DNA of 64,000 nt from Pseudomonadota bacterium (GCA_963205115.1 CAUJHV010000051.1:62001-126000); one strand, 5' to 3'; counted from the stretch's first letter, positions 17,101 to 25,760 are shown. Notes: generated by a model from the letters alone, not told the origin. Numbers and translations are program-made.

Positions 17101-17196
17101 CGACCGCTCAGCCATCGCCCGATCCACTGTCGCCCACGTGCGCGCCGAGACGCCCGAGCACGCCTCCAGTTCAGCGGCCGGCGCGGCCCACGCCAT
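14131..17196 (-). CDS. Two-domain carbohydrate esterase: CE1-like fused to sialate/xylan O-acetylesterase (CE20-like)
   Basis: A 1021-residue exported enzyme. A signal segment (VLSGLLVWLALAAGALPAAA) ends near residue 72; a shorter start at 17115 is possible. Domain 1 (about 75-330) is an alpha/beta hydrolase of the feruloyl esterase/esterase D type with GLSAGG and nucleophile Ser194. An Ala/Gly/Pro linker (about 335-370) leads to domain 2, an SGNH-type acetylesterase with GQSNMEW (Ser464), LWYQGESN and DIHPANK (Asp866, His868). A jelly-roll insertion (about 620-730, WLNGQRLGQTCGWDS) fits the CE20 layout. Its start overlaps the GH30 stop by one base, and it is the last gene of the sugar operon. 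Likely role: removing acyl or acetyl groups from a plant-type glycan before GH30/GH1 cleavage. Confidence 0.85.
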   Translation of the reverse strand: MAWAAPAAELEACSGVSARTWATVDRAMAERSIGRWVPGEWFQGLRRVLRVLSGLLVWLALAAGALPAAAGELRAGELASTALGAPMRYQVYLPDAYAQDPQARFPVVYLLHGHGGDEFDWLRHGRLADTADRLIRSGAVAPFIAVMPAGGDSWWIDSAAARAQTALVHDLPAHIEARFRAMPAREGRAVMGLSAGGYGAVMAGLQQADRYAAVAAFSPAIYDPQPPAHSAARQVPAFRREGAFDPATWTQLGVARAWDAYVARGIRLPFFLLSGDTDDLGITPQTSALQARLFALQPTQVAYRVVSGGHDWAVWRDGLGEALAFLARHFSAPVGPANAQAPTPGGAGHAAAAAAAGAGSNAAAGAAAAPHAQLRLAAIFGDRMVLQRDQPLRVWGEAPAGQRVQVDFRGVRREARADARGRWRVSLPPGPAGGPHVLAVSTDAQRLQLRDVMLGDVWLCAGQSNMEWSVAQARDGPAEVAGADHPLIRHVRVPHRVALQPLEAEPAPLSWKVSHPATAGEFSAVGYFFARRMQRELGVPIGLVNVARGGSILETWISREGMAGDAELSPATQDFPRSEAAWREQRARREAALLQRWQPGLPGATEPPLHWAQPTEDDRRWPRLQVPGLWEEQGLPGFDGHVWYRLRLTLTAEQAAAGPAVLHLGPIDDCDETWLNGQRLGQTCGWDSPRRYAVPAGLLHPGEQVLAIRVRDTGGGGGPHGRAESFRLEGPGWSVPLAGSWAARIESSLAAKSPGVNDGPALAFEGMVRPLTPLPIRGVLWYQGESNVPRAAQYARSLPLFIADWRRHWQQPALPFHVVQLASYLPEARNTLTGSAWAELREAQRQVLAVPQTGLVVATDLGDPDDIHPANKQDVGERLAASSLRRDFGRTLVASGPVWTGVMRRVGAAKGVAPDAGGASHAALRLTFRETTGGLAVRGPGASLEGFAVAGADRRFHPAQARIEGAQVRVWSAEVPAPVAVRYGWVDNPQRSNLVNRAGWPASPFRTDDWPLITEGVRWMP

Positions 17197-18728
17197 CACG
17201 GCACGCCGCCCGCCGCCGGCCAGACATAGGTCGCCACGCTGTTGCGCGGCAGGCTCGCCACGAAGCGCCGCGCGCCCTCCCCGACCGTGAACCGGCGCGT
17301 CTCGTCCGAGGAGTTGCACACCACCAGCACGCGCGTGCCGTCGTCTGCGTGGTGGAAGGCCACGCTCTGCAGCTGCGCCACGTCGCTTGTCGACGCGATG
17401 CGCCGCGCGCCCGGCCGCACGAAGCGGCTGGCGTGCGCCAGCGCGTAGTACTCGAGGTTGCGGGTGACGGCGCCGGTGCGTGAATCGATGGTCACCACGC
17501 CGCGGCAATCCTTGCAGCCGCCCAGGTGCGGGCCGTGGTTTTCGTCCAGCGCCAGGTTCCACATCAGCACACCTTTGGCCCAGCCGCGCGTGGTGCCGAT
17601 GACGATGGTGCGCACCATCCACGGCAGGGTCTCGTGCCAGTGCGGCTTCCATTCACCACCCGAACACTCGGTGAACCAGGTGTCCTTGTCGGGGTGGGCG
17701 TCGTGCACCAGGGTCTGGTTGACCAGGTATTTTTCGTCGACGTAGCAGTGCCAGCCCACGCCGGCCACGTAGCGCCGCGCCACCGGGTCGGCCAGCACGG
17801 CCAGCGGCGACTGCGGCTCGTCCCAGTTGTGGTCCCAGTCGATGAGCTGCACCGGCAGCCGCTGCTGTTCGAGCATCGGCCCCAGGTGGCGCCCGATGAT
17901 CTGCGCACGCGCCGGCGCTTCCAGCCGCATGCCGGGGTAGTCGTTCGGCTCGAAATGCGGCTCGTTCTGCAGCGTCAGCGCGAAGACCGGCACGCCTTCG
18001 GCGGCGTAGGCCTGCACATAACGCAGCAGATAACGGGCGAAAACCTCGTGCATGTCCGGCCGCAGGCTGCCCTTGATCAGGCTGCCGCTGGTTTTCATCC
18101 AGCCGGGTGCGCTCCAGGGCGAGGCCATGATCTGCAGCCGGGGGTTCACGACCAGCGCCTGTTTCACCACCGGCAACAGCTCCGCACGGTTGGGCTCGAT
18201 GCTGAAGTGCGCCAGCGTGGGATCGGTCTGGCCTGACGGCCGGTCGTCCAGGCTGTAATGGTGGCGCGAGAAATCCGAGGCGCCGATGCTCAGCCTCGTG
18301 AGGTCGAAGCCGGCACCGCCCGGGCCGCGGCCGAAGAGTTCCTGCAGCAGCGCCTGGCGCCGCTCAGGGTCCAGCTTGTGCTGGATCAGCCAGGCCGACG
18401 CGTCGGTGATGGACGCGCCAAAGCCCGCCATGGTCTGGAAGCGCTGTGCGGCATCGACCTCGATGTGCACCGGCAAGGCCGCGGCCGCGCCGAAGTGCAG
18501 GCCGCTTTCCGGCGCGAGCAGCCGCGTGCGGTCGCCGGTGGTGACCCAGCCGCCGACTGCCGCGGCGTCGCTGCGCGCCGCACCAGCCGTGCCCGCCATG
18601 GACGCGCCAGGTGCTGCACCGGGCGCCACCGTCAAGCCACGGCTGACGCAGGCGCCCAGCAGAAGCACAGCCGCCAGCGCGGCGCCCCGCCCGCAGACCC
18701 GCAGCACCCCGCGCGCCACTGCGCTCAC
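17196..18728 (-). CDS. GH30 family glycoside hydrolase lipoprotein
   Basis: A 510-residue lipoprotein. The GTG at 18728 overlaps the upstream stop (GTGA) and opens a lipoprotein signal (AALAAVLLLGAC, Cys near 24). The catalytic barrel is GH30/glucosylceramidase-like: FQTMAGFGASITDASAW, acid/base Glu256 in LQNEPHF and nucleophile Glu354 in WFTECSGG, with the C-terminal beta domain (YYALAHASRFVRPGARRI). GH30 enzymes cleave beta-1,6-glucan, glucosylceramide or xylan depending on subfamily, which I cannot fix here. It sits between the halogenase-like and esterase genes in the operon, and lipid anchoring places it outside the cytoplasm, upstream of ABC import. Confidence 0.9.
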   Translation of the reverse strand: MSAVARGVLRVCGRGAALAAVLLLGACVSRGLTVAPGAAPGASMAGTAGAARSDAAAVGGWVTTGDRTRLLAPESGLHFGAAAALPVHIEVDAAQRFQTMAGFGASITDASAWLIQHKLDPERRQALLQELFGRGPGGAGFDLTRLSIGASDFSRHHYSLDDRPSGQTDPTLAHFSIEPNRAELLPVVKQALVVNPRLQIMASPWSAPGWMKTSGSLIKGSLRPDMHEVFARYLLRYVQAYAAEGVPVFALTLQNEPHFEPNDYPGMRLEAPARAQIIGRHLGPMLEQQRLPVQLIDWDHNWDEPQSPLAVLADPVARRYVAGVGWHCYVDEKYLVNQTLVHDAHPDKDTWFTECSGGEWKPHWHETLPWMVRTIVIGTTRGWAKGVLMWNLALDENHGPHLGGCKDCRGVVTIDSRTGAVTRNLEYYALAHASRFVRPGARRIASTSDVAQLQSVAFHHADDGTRVLVVCNSSDETRRFTVGEGARRFVASLPRNSVATYVWPAAGGVP

Positions 18729-20236
18729 GCCGCGCCTGCGGCGCAATGCTGCGCGACGAAGGCTTCGTGCGTGGGCATGAAGGCCACGCACTTGCCGATG
18801 ACGGTTTCCACGTCGCCCAGGAATTCCTGCACCACGGCGCGCGAGTGCACGTCCACCAGGGGGTGGTAGCCGCGTGGCCGCACACGCTGGCCGATCATCA
18901 CCTGCAGCCAGCTCAGTTCGCCGAAGAGCTCGCCGTCTTCGCGGAACAGCCGCCCATTGCTGCGGAACAGGTCCATCTTGTGCGTCAGGCGCTCGGGCAC
19001 GTCCATCGTGCGGCAGTGGTTCCAGAAATCGGAATCGCTGCGTTCCGTGGCCTTGTAGTGCAGCACGATGAAGTCGCGGATGCGCTCGTACTCCACCGTC
19101 ACCTGGTTGTTGAATTCGGCGATGTCCACCGGGTCGAAGCCGGCATGCGGGAACAGCGAGACCAGGCGCGAGATCGCTGTCTGGATGAGGTGGATGTTGG
19201 TGGACTCGATGGGCTCGAAAAAGCCCGCCGACAAGCCGATGGCCACGACGTTGCGGTCCCAGACCTTGCGCCGCCGCCCGGGCACGAAGCGGATGAGCCG
19301 CGGGTCGGCCAGCGGCTGGCCGTCGAGGTGGCTCATCAGGATGTCCACGGCCGACTGGTCGTCCATGAAGCGGCTGGAATAGACGTGACCGTTGCCGATG
19401 CGGTGCTGCAGCGGGATGCGCCATTGCCAGCCCGCCGTGCGCGCCGTGGCGCGTGTGATGGGCAGCAGCGGACCGGCCGACGCGCAGGGCACGGCCACCG
19501 CGCGGTCGCAGGGCAGCCAGTGCCGCCAGTCGTCGTAGCCGGCCTTGAGGGTCTGTTCGATCAGCAGGCCGCGCATGCCCGAGCAATCGACAAAGAAGTC
19601 GCCCTCGATGCGCTGACCGCTTTCCAGCACCACGGCGGTGATGAAACCGTCGGGCTCGCGCTGCTGCACCTGGACGATCTTGCCTTCATGGCGGATCACG
19701 CCGCGCCGCTCGGCATAGCCGCGCAGGTAGCGTGCGTACAGACCTGCGTCGAAGTGGAAGGCGTTGGCGATGTCGCCGAGCGGCGAGCCCGGCATGTCCG
19801 TGCGCGTGCGCATGAACTTGGCGTGCAGCGGTGCGGCCGTGTTGATCGAATAGGCCCCCAGTTCCTTGGCGGCACCCTCGCGCGCCATGCGCAGCCAGTA
19901 GTGGTGGAAGGGCACGCCGTCGAGCTCCTGGCCGATCTTGCCGAAGCCGTGGATGTAGCGGTCGCCCAGCCCGCCCCAGTCGACAAATTCGATGCCCAGC
20001 TTGAAGGTGCCCTGCGTGGTGCGCAGGAACTCGTCTTCGTCGATCTCCAGGGCCTGGTTGAAATTCTTGATGTTGGGGATCGTCGCCTCGCCCACGCCGA
20101 TGATGCCGATCTCGTCGGATTCGACGAGCTGCACCTGGTACTGGCGATCGAGCACCTTGGACAGCGCCGCGGCGGTCATCCAGCCGGCCGTGCCGCCACC
20201 CACGACGACGATGCGCCGAACCGGTGTGATCAACAT
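18725..20236 (-). CDS. Tryptophan halogenase-family flavoprotein in a sugar operon
   Basis: A 503-residue FAD-dependent protein. It has the dinucleotide motif GGGTAGWM (about residues 13-20), the conserved GVGEATIPNIKNF segment, the halogenase signature WQWRIP and the SAGFFEPIESTNIHL segment that carries the active-site Glu. The catalytic Lys region just after the first motif is occupied but I cannot assign the exact residue. No tryptophan or natural-product genes are nearby; it overlaps its neighbours (7 and 4 bases) inside a carbohydrate operon. Similar halogenase-like proteins occur beside TonB receptors in Caulobacter and Xanthomonas sugar loci, with no known role. Whether it halogenates anything is open. 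Confidence 0.88.
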   Translation of the reverse strand: MLITPVRRIVVVGGGTAGWMTAAALSKVLDRQYQVQLVESDEIGIIGVGEATIPNIKNFNQALEIDEDEFLRTTQGTFKLGIEFVDWGGLGDRYIHGFGKIGQELDGVPFHHYWLRMAREGAAKELGAYSINTAAPLHAKFMRTRTDMPGSPLGDIANAFHFDAGLYARYLRGYAERRGVIRHEGKIVQVQQREPDGFITAVVLESGQRIEGDFFVDCSGMRGLLIEQTLKAGYDDWRHWLPCDRAVAVPCASAGPLLPITRATARTAGWQWRIPLQHRIGNGHVYSSRFMDDQSAVDILMSHLDGQPLADPRLIRFVPGRRRKVWDRNVVAIGLSAGFFEPIESTNIHLIQTAISRLVSLFPHAGFDPVDIAEFNNQVTVEYERIRDFIVLHYKATERSDSDFWNHCRTMDVPERLTHKMDLFRSNGRLFREDGELFGELSWLQVMIGQRVRPRGYHPLVDVHSRAVVQEFLGDVETVIGKCVAFMPTHEAFVAQHCAAGAA

Positions 20237-21324
20237 GAGAGCTTCTCCTTTCCGAGCCGCAGGCCCGTGGCCGGGTCGAACAGCAGCACGCCTTCGCGGC
20301 GGATGGACACCCGCACCGCATCGCCCGCGCGCAGCGGGGGTTCGCTGTCGACGAGCGCCGACACGCTGGCGCCGCCGATATCCAGCCAGGCCACCTGGTG
20401 GCTGCCCTGCGGTTCGACCAGCTGCACACGCGCGGCGAATTCGCCGTCTTCGCGCAGTTGCACGTGTTCGGCGCGCAGTGCCAGCGTCGCGGGTTGGCTG
20501 TCCGACGCGGAGGCACGAAGCTCCAGCGAAGGCAGGTCCAGCGAGAAAGCCGGCGCCACAAAACGCCGTCCGCCGGGCGCCGTGTGCAGATGGCCTTCGA
20601 TGCGGTTGATGACCGGCGTACCCAGGAAGCCCGCGACGAAGAGGTTCCGCGGCTGCGCGTAGACCTGCGCGGGGCTGCCGATCTGCTCGATGCGGCCGGC
20701 GCGCATCACGACGATGCGCGTGGCCAGCGTCAGCGCCTCGGCCTGGTCGTGCGTGACGTAGACCATCGTGGCGCCCAGGCGCTGGTGCAGCAACTTGAGT
20801 TCGCGGCGCAGCTCGGCGCGCAGCTGCGCGTCCAGGTTGGACAGCGGCTCGTCGAACAGGTAGATGCCGGCCTGGCGCACCAGCGCACGACCGATGGCCA
20901 CGCGCTGGCGTTGCCCGCCCGACAGCTGCGCGGGCTTGCGCTGCAGCAGCGGCTCCAGCTGCAGCAGCGCGGCGGCCTGCGCCACACGGTCACGCACCTG
21001 CGCAGCCGGCAGCCCCGCGGCGCGCACGCCGAAGGACAGGTTGCGCTCCACCGTCATCGTCGGGTACAGCGCGTAGGACTGGAACACCATGCCGATGCCG
21101 CGATCCGCCGGCTCGGCCGCGGTCATGTCGCGTCCGTCGATCAGCACCTGGCCGGCCGCCACGTCCACCAGCCCGGCGATGCCGTGCAGCAGCGTGCTCT
21201 TGCCGCAACCCGAGGGGCCCAGCAGCACGAGGAACTCGCCGGGCTCGACCTCGAGGTCCAGGCCTTCGATCACGGCCTGCCGCCCGAAGCGGATGCCCAG
21301 TTGCCGGATGCTCAGACCCTGCAC
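20230..21324 (-). CDS. Sugar ABC transporter ATP-binding protein (UgpC/MsmK type)
   Basis: A 364-residue cytoplasmic ATPase with Walker A GPSGCGKST, signature LSGGQRQRVAIGRAL, Walker B IYLFDEPLSNLD and H-loop VYVTHDQAEAL, followed by the C-terminal OB-fold regulatory domain (about residues 240-364) typical of the MalK/UgpC group. It drives the permeases at 21329-23064, whose stop is only four bases away. ATPases of this group can serve several importers, which matters because the importer at 31.0-34.1 kb has none. Confidence 0.93.
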   Translation of the reverse strand: MQGLSIRQLGIRFGRQAVIEGLDLEVEPGEFLVLLGPSGCGKSTLLHGIAGLVDVAAGQVLIDGRDMTAAEPADRGIGMVFQSYALYPTMTVERNLSFGVRAAGLPAAQVRDRVAQAAALLQLEPLLQRKPAQLSGGQRQRVAIGRALVRQAGIYLFDEPLSNLDAQLRAELRRELKLLHQRLGATMVYVTHDQAEALTLATRIVVMRAGRIEQIGSPAQVYAQPRNLFVAGFLGTPVINRIEGHLHTAPGGRRFVAPAFSLDLPSLELRASASDSQPATLALRAEHVQLREDGEFAARVQLVEPQGSHQVAWLDIGGASVSALVDSEPPLRAGDAVRVSIRREGVLLFDPATGLRLGKEKLSC

Positions 21325-21328
21325 GTCT

Positions 21329-22180
21329 TCAACCTTTCACCGCACCGGCGGCGATGCCGCGCACGAACCAATTGCCCGAAACGGCATACACCAGCAGCGG
21401 CACCGCCGCGGTCAGGATCGTGGCCGCCATGTTCAGGTTGTAGCGGCGCTCGCCCGTGGTGGTGTTGACGATGTTGTTGAGCTGCACGGTCATCGGCAGC
21501 CAGTCGTTGCCGGCGAAGGTGAGGCCCAGGATGTAGTCGTTCCACACGCCGGTGACCTGCATGATGGCCGCCACCACGACGATGGGCGTGGCAAGAGGCA
21601 GCATCACCTGCAGGAAGATGCGCCAGAAACCGGCACCGTCGATGCGCGCGGCCTTGAAGAGCTCCGGCGGCACGGCCGCGAAACCGTTGCGGAACAGCAG
21701 CGTCATCACCGGCATGCTGAACACCAGGTGCACCGCCACGATGCCCGGCAGCGAACTGAACAGCCCCGCCGCCGCCAGCAGCTTCACCAGCGGATAGATC
21801 ATCACCTGCACCGGAATGAAGGCGCCCAGCATCAGGATGCCGAAGAGCCATTGCGCGCCGCGCGGGCGCCAGAAGCTCAAGGCATAACCGTTGACTGCAC
21901 CGACCAGGATGGGCAGCACCGTGCTGGGCAGCACGATGGCCACCGAGTTCCAGAAGCCCCGGCGCACGCCGCCGCAATCCACCCCTGTGCAGGCCTCCTG
22001 CCAGGCAGCGCGCCAGGCCTCCAGCGTGGGCTGCGCGGGCCACGCGAAGATCTGACCGACGCGGATCTCGTCCATGCTCTTGAACGAAGTGACGAGCATC
22101 ACGTACAGCGGCAGCAGGAAAAACAGCGCCGAGGCCGCCAGAAACGCGTACAGCCCGATGCGCGGCACGGCCGACTTCAT
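21329..22180 (-). CDS. Carbohydrate ABC transporter permease (MalG type)
   Basis: A 283-residue inner-membrane protein with six predicted hydrophobic segments and an EAA loop (PPELFKAARIDGAGFWRIFL, about residues 182-201). It is longer between the first and second membrane segments than average (about 55 residues, with GVDCGGVRRG), a periplasmic loop shared by some members. The ATG overlaps the stop of the partner permease by four bases. With the protein encoded at 22177-23064 it forms the channel of the importer. Confidence 0.92.
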   Translation of the reverse strand: MKSAVPRIGLYAFLAASALFFLLPLYVMLVTSFKSMDEIRVGQIFAWPAQPTLEAWRAAWQEACTGVDCGGVRRGFWNSVAIVLPSTVLPILVGAVNGYALSFWRPRGAQWLFGILMLGAFIPVQVMIYPLVKLLAAAGLFSSLPGIVAVHLVFSMPVMTLLFRNGFAAVPPELFKAARIDGAGFWRIFLQVMLPLATPIVVVAAIMQVTGVWNDYILGLTFAGNDWLPMTVQLNNIVNTTTGERRYNLNMAATILTAAVPLLVYAVSGNWFVRGIAAGAVKG

Positions 22181-23064
22181 GCGCGCGCCTGCCCGCGCGA
22201 TCGCGCGTAGAGCCAGGGCGCGGCCAGCACGGCCACGCCGATGAGCAGCACGATGGAACCCGCCGAGGCCAGCGCCAGGTTGGCGCGGCCGAAGAGGTGG
22301 TCCATGATGAAACGCGCCGGCACGTCACTGGCCATGCCCGGGCCGCCCTGGGTCATGGCCACCACGGCGTCGAAGAGCTTGACCACCGCGGTGGCCAGCA
22401 GCACGAAGACGGTGGCCACGGTGGGCGCCAGCATCGGCAGCACGATCTGCAGGTACACACGCCAGGGCGCGATACCGTCCAGGCGCGCGGCCTTCCAGAT
22501 CTCGGCGTCGATGCCGCGCAGGCCCGCCAGCATCAGCGCCATCACCAGGCCCGAGGCCTGCCAGACCGTGGCGATGACCACGGTGTACAGCACGCGGTCG
22601 GGGTCGACGATCCAGTCGAAGACAAACCCGTCCCAGCCCAGTCGGCGCACGGCCTGCTGCAGACCCAGCTCGGGGTTGAGGATCCACTGCCAGACCAGCC
22701 CCGTCGCGACAAACGACATCGCGTAGGGGTAGAGGTAGATCGCGCGCAGCAGCCCTTCGCCGCGCACCTTCTGGTCGACGAAGACGGCCAGCAGGAAGCC
22801 GATCACCAGGCAGGCCACGATGAACAGCACGCCGTACACCGCCAGGTGCTCCAGCGATCCCATCCACCGGTCGTTCTCGAACAGGCGTTCGTACTGCTGC
22901 AGGCCGACGAAGTCGTCCTTCGGGAAGGTGCGCGCGCTCGACATCGACATGCGCAGCGTCCACAACACCGAACCCAGATAGCCCAGCAGCACCGTCGCGG
23001 CCAGCGGCAGCAAGGCCATCCACGGCGTGAGCCGGCGCATGAGGGATCGGCGCGGGGCGGGCAT
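22177..23064 (-). CDS. Carbohydrate ABC transporter permease (MalF type)
   Basis: A 295-residue inner-membrane protein with six hydrophobic segments, starting with a short basic N-terminus (MPAPRRSLMRRLTPWMALLP). The EAA loop reads DAEIWKAARLDGIAPWRVYL (about residues 187-206). It follows the binding-protein gene by 21 bases and overlaps the second permease gene. The pair matches the di- and oligosaccharide importer class (CUT1). Confidence 0.92.
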   Translation of the reverse strand: MPAPRRSLMRRLTPWMALLPLAATVLLGYLGSVLWTLRMSMSSARTFPKDDFVGLQQYERLFENDRWMGSLEHLAVYGVLFIVACLVIGFLLAVFVDQKVRGEGLLRAIYLYPYAMSFVATGLVWQWILNPELGLQQAVRRLGWDGFVFDWIVDPDRVLYTVVIATVWQASGLVMALMLAGLRGIDAEIWKAARLDGIAPWRVYLQIVLPMLAPTVATVFVLLATAVVKLFDAVVAMTQGGPGMASDVPARFIMDHLFGRANLALASAGSIVLLIGVAVLAAPWLYARSRGQARA

Positions 23065-23085
23065 GCGCGGCAGGCGATGCAGGCT

Positions 23086-24351
23086 TCAGCGCGCGAGCGC
23101 CGCCGCGATGTCCTTCTGGACACGCTCGACGGGGATGTTGCGGTTCCAGTAGGTGGTCAGGATGTCGGCCAGCGCGCCGTTCAGGTCGGGCGAGAGGTAG
23201 ATCTCGCCGTTGCCCAGCTGCCGCGACTTGTCCTTCAGGATGGCCAGGCCCTGCTGCGCGCAGACATCCATCTTCGACGCATCGACATCGGTGCGCACGG
23301 GAATGGATCCCTTGCGGATGCTGAAGGCCACCTGCGTGGCTGGCGCCAGGATCACGCTGGCCAGCAGCTGCTGGGCCTTGAGCGCCTGCGGATTCTTGGT
23401 GACCGGGAAGACGAAGACGTCGCCCTGGATGATGTAGGGCGCCTGCGGGCCGAAGCCGGCGATGCAGCCGTAGTCGCGGCCCGCCACCTGGCCGGCCAGT
23501 GAAAATTCGCCCTTGGCCCAGTCGCCCATGATCTGCACGCCGGCCTTGCCGGCGATGAGCATCGCGGTGGCGTCGTTCCAGTTGCGGCCGGGCGAGGCCT
23601 TGTCGACATAGCCCTGCAGCCGTTTGAAGCTCAGCAGCACGTTCTTGAACGCATCCGACTGGATGGCCGCGCGGTCGCGGTCGCGCAGCACCTTCAGGTA
23701 GAGCTCGCGCCCGCCCAGGTTAGTGAGCACCGCGGTGAAGACCGTGTTGTCCTGCCAGGCCTGCCCGCCATGCGCCAGCGGCACCAGGCCGGCGGCCTTG
23801 AGCTTGTCCAGCGCGGCAAAGAGCTCGTCCATGCTGCGCGGCTCGGCCGTGATGCCGGCCTTCTGGAAGGCCGCCTTCGAATACCAGATCCACGTGGGCA
23901 TGTGGATGTTGACCGGCACCGCGTAGTAGTGGCCCTTGACGCGGATCGCACCCAGCACCACCTCCGGCAGCAGGCGGTCCCAGCCTTCACGCTGCGCCAC
24001 CTCGTCCACCGGATTGAGCATGCCCTGCTCGACGATGTCCAGGAACTGTCGCGAGGTGTTGAACTGCGCCGCGGTGGGCGGGTTGCCGCCGACGATGCGG
24101 TTGATGGCCACCGAGCGCGCCTGTTCGCCCAGCGCGACGGCCATGTCCACCCAGGTGCCGCCGGCCGCGCGGTAGGCATCGGCCAGGGTCTTCACGGCGG
24201 CCGATTCGCCGCCGGAGGTCCACCAGTGGATGACCTCCGCACGCGGCGCGGCGGCCGCGCCTTGCGCGATGGCGCCGCCCGCGGCCAGCGCCAGCACCGT
24301 TGCCGCCAAGACTGTCCGTGCGCGCCTGCGCATGAGCACCCCGCCTGTCAT
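23086..24351 (-). CDS. Carbohydrate ABC transporter binding protein (CUT1)
   Basis: A 421-residue secreted protein. The signal peptide (MRRRARTVLAATVLALAAGG) ends near residue 30. The mature protein opens with the family hallmark VIHWWTSGGESAAVKTLADA and contains AGKAGVQIMGDWAKGEF, the usual segment of sugar-binding proteins. Two Met starts fit: 24351 overlaps the stop of the GH1 gene (ATGA), while 24333 lies directly before the signal peptide. Position beside a beta-glucosidase suggests cellobiose-, gentiobiose- or other beta-glucoside binding; this is inference from context. Confidence 0.92.
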   Translation of the reverse strand: MTGGVLMRRRARTVLAATVLALAAGGAIAQGAAAAPRAEVIHWWTSGGESAAVKTLADAYRAAGGTWVDMAVALGEQARSVAINRIVGGNPPTAAQFNTSRQFLDIVEQGMLNPVDEVAQREGWDRLLPEVVLGAIRVKGHYYAVPVNIHMPTWIWYSKAAFQKAGITAEPRSMDELFAALDKLKAAGLVPLAHGGQAWQDNTVFTAVLTNLGGRELYLKVLRDRDRAAIQSDAFKNVLLSFKRLQGYVDKASPGRNWNDATAMLIAGKAGVQIMGDWAKGEFSLAGQVAGRDYGCIAGFGPQAPYIIQGDVFVFPVTKNPQALKAQQLLASVILAPATQVAFSIRKGSIPVRTDVDASKMDVCAQQGLAILKDKSRQLGNGEIYLSPDLNGALADILTTYWNRNIPVERVQKDIAAALAR

Positions 24352-25724
24352 CGTCTGAGAAACTGCGCAAACCACTCGCCACTGGCCTTCAGGCGGCGCT
24401 GCTGCGTCGTGAAGTCCACGTGGGTCAGGCCGAAGCGGCGCACATAACCTTCGGCCCACTCGAAATTGTCCAGCAGGCTCCAGGCGAAGTAGCCTTCGAG
24501 CGGCACGCCGCGCGCGATGGCCTCGCGCGCGGCGGCCAGGTGGCGCGCCAGGTAGCTGCGGCGCTCGGCGTCCACGATGCGGCCGTCCGGCAGCACGACA
24601 TCGTCGAAGGTCGAGCCGTTTTCGGTGAGGTAGATGGGCCCTGGCGCGTAGTCGCGATGCACGCGCGTCAGCAGGTCGACCATGCCCTGCGGCGAGATCT
24701 CCCAGCCGAAGGCCGTGCGCGGCACGCCGGTGCGCGGCACGACGCGCAACTGCAGCGCACCTTCGCCCGGCGCATCGGCCACGCACTCCGGGAAGTAGTA
24801 GTTGATGCCCAGGAAGTCCGTCGGCACGGCGATGGCCTGCAGGTCGCCCTCGCGCACCTGCGGGGCCTGGTCGCCCAACAGCGCCCAGGCATCGGCCGGA
24901 TAACCGCGGCCAGCCAGCGGATCGAGCCACCAGCGGTTGCGCAGGCCGTCGTGCCGGACCACCGCCGCCGCATCGGCGGCCGAGTCACTGGCCGGCATCT
25001 GCGGATGCAGGCTCAGGGTGATGCCCACCTGCGCCTGCGGCGAGCGCGCGCGGATGACCGGCACGGCCAACCCGTGCGAGACCAGCAGGTGGTGGCACAC
25101 CTGCATGGCCATCGCCGGGTCGCGCAGGCCCGGCGCATGGCAGCCTTCCAAATGCCCCAGGAAGGCCGCGCACCAGGGCTCGTTGTGCGTGATCCAGTGC
25201 TTGACGCGGTCGCCCAGGCGCCGCGTCACGATGTCGGCATACGCGACGAAGGCGTCGACCGTCTCGCGCGCGGCCCAGCCGCCCGCGTCCTGCAGCGCCT
25301 GCGGCAGGTCCCAGTGGTAGAGCGTCGCCCAGGGCTGCAAGCCGCGCTCGAGCATGCCATCGACCAGGCGCGAGTAGAAATCCAGCCCGGCCTCGTTCAC
25401 CGCTCCGCGGCCCGTGGGCAGGATGCGCGGCCAGGCGATCGAGAAGCGGTAGGCGCCCACGCCCATGTCAAGCGCCAGGTCCAGGTCCTGCGGCCAGCGG
25501 TGGTAGTGATCGCAGGCCACGGCGCCGCTGGAGCCGTCGCGGATGCGCCCGGGCGTCGCGCAGAAGCGGTCCCAGATCGATTCGCCGCGGCCACCCTCGT
25601 GCACCGCGCCTTCGATCTGGTAGCTCGAGGTCGAGCAGCCCCAGACAAAACTTGCGGGGAAGTCCCCGCGTGCCACGGCAGGCAGGTCGGTGGGCGCAGG
25701 CGGATCGCGATCGACGACGGTCAT
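24348..25724 (-). CDS. GH1 family beta-glucosidase
   Basis: A 458-residue cytoplasmic glycosidase of normal length. The substrate pocket segment FVWGCSTSSYQIEGA is near residue 25; the acid/base is Glu182 (THNEPW) and the nucleophile Glu368 (YLTENG); EGYFAWSLLDNFEWAEGY closes the site. No signal peptide is present, so it hydrolyses imported oligosaccharides. I use the Met at 25724; one at 25751 is nine codons earlier. It is the first gene of the eight-gene operon and lies only 37 bases beyond a terminator that follows the TonB receptor gene. Confidence 0.93.
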   Translation of the reverse strand: MTVVDRDPPAPTDLPAVARGDFPASFVWGCSTSSYQIEGAVHEGGRGESIWDRFCATPGRIRDGSSGAVACDHYHRWPQDLDLALDMGVGAYRFSIAWPRILPTGRGAVNEAGLDFYSRLVDGMLERGLQPWATLYHWDLPQALQDAGGWAARETVDAFVAYADIVTRRLGDRVKHWITHNEPWCAAFLGHLEGCHAPGLRDPAMAMQVCHHLLVSHGLAVPVIRARSPQAQVGITLSLHPQMPASDSAADAAAVVRHDGLRNRWWLDPLAGRGYPADAWALLGDQAPQVREGDLQAIAVPTDFLGINYYFPECVADAPGEGALQLRVVPRTGVPRTAFGWEISPQGMVDLLTRVHRDYAPGPIYLTENGSTFDDVVLPDGRIVDAERRSYLARHLAAAREAIARGVPLEGYFAWSLLDNFEWAEGYVRRFGLTHVDFTTQQRRLKASGEWFAQFLRR

Positions 25725-25760
25725 GACACTGAAAGGCCGCCGCGGCGGCATTGAGGCCCA

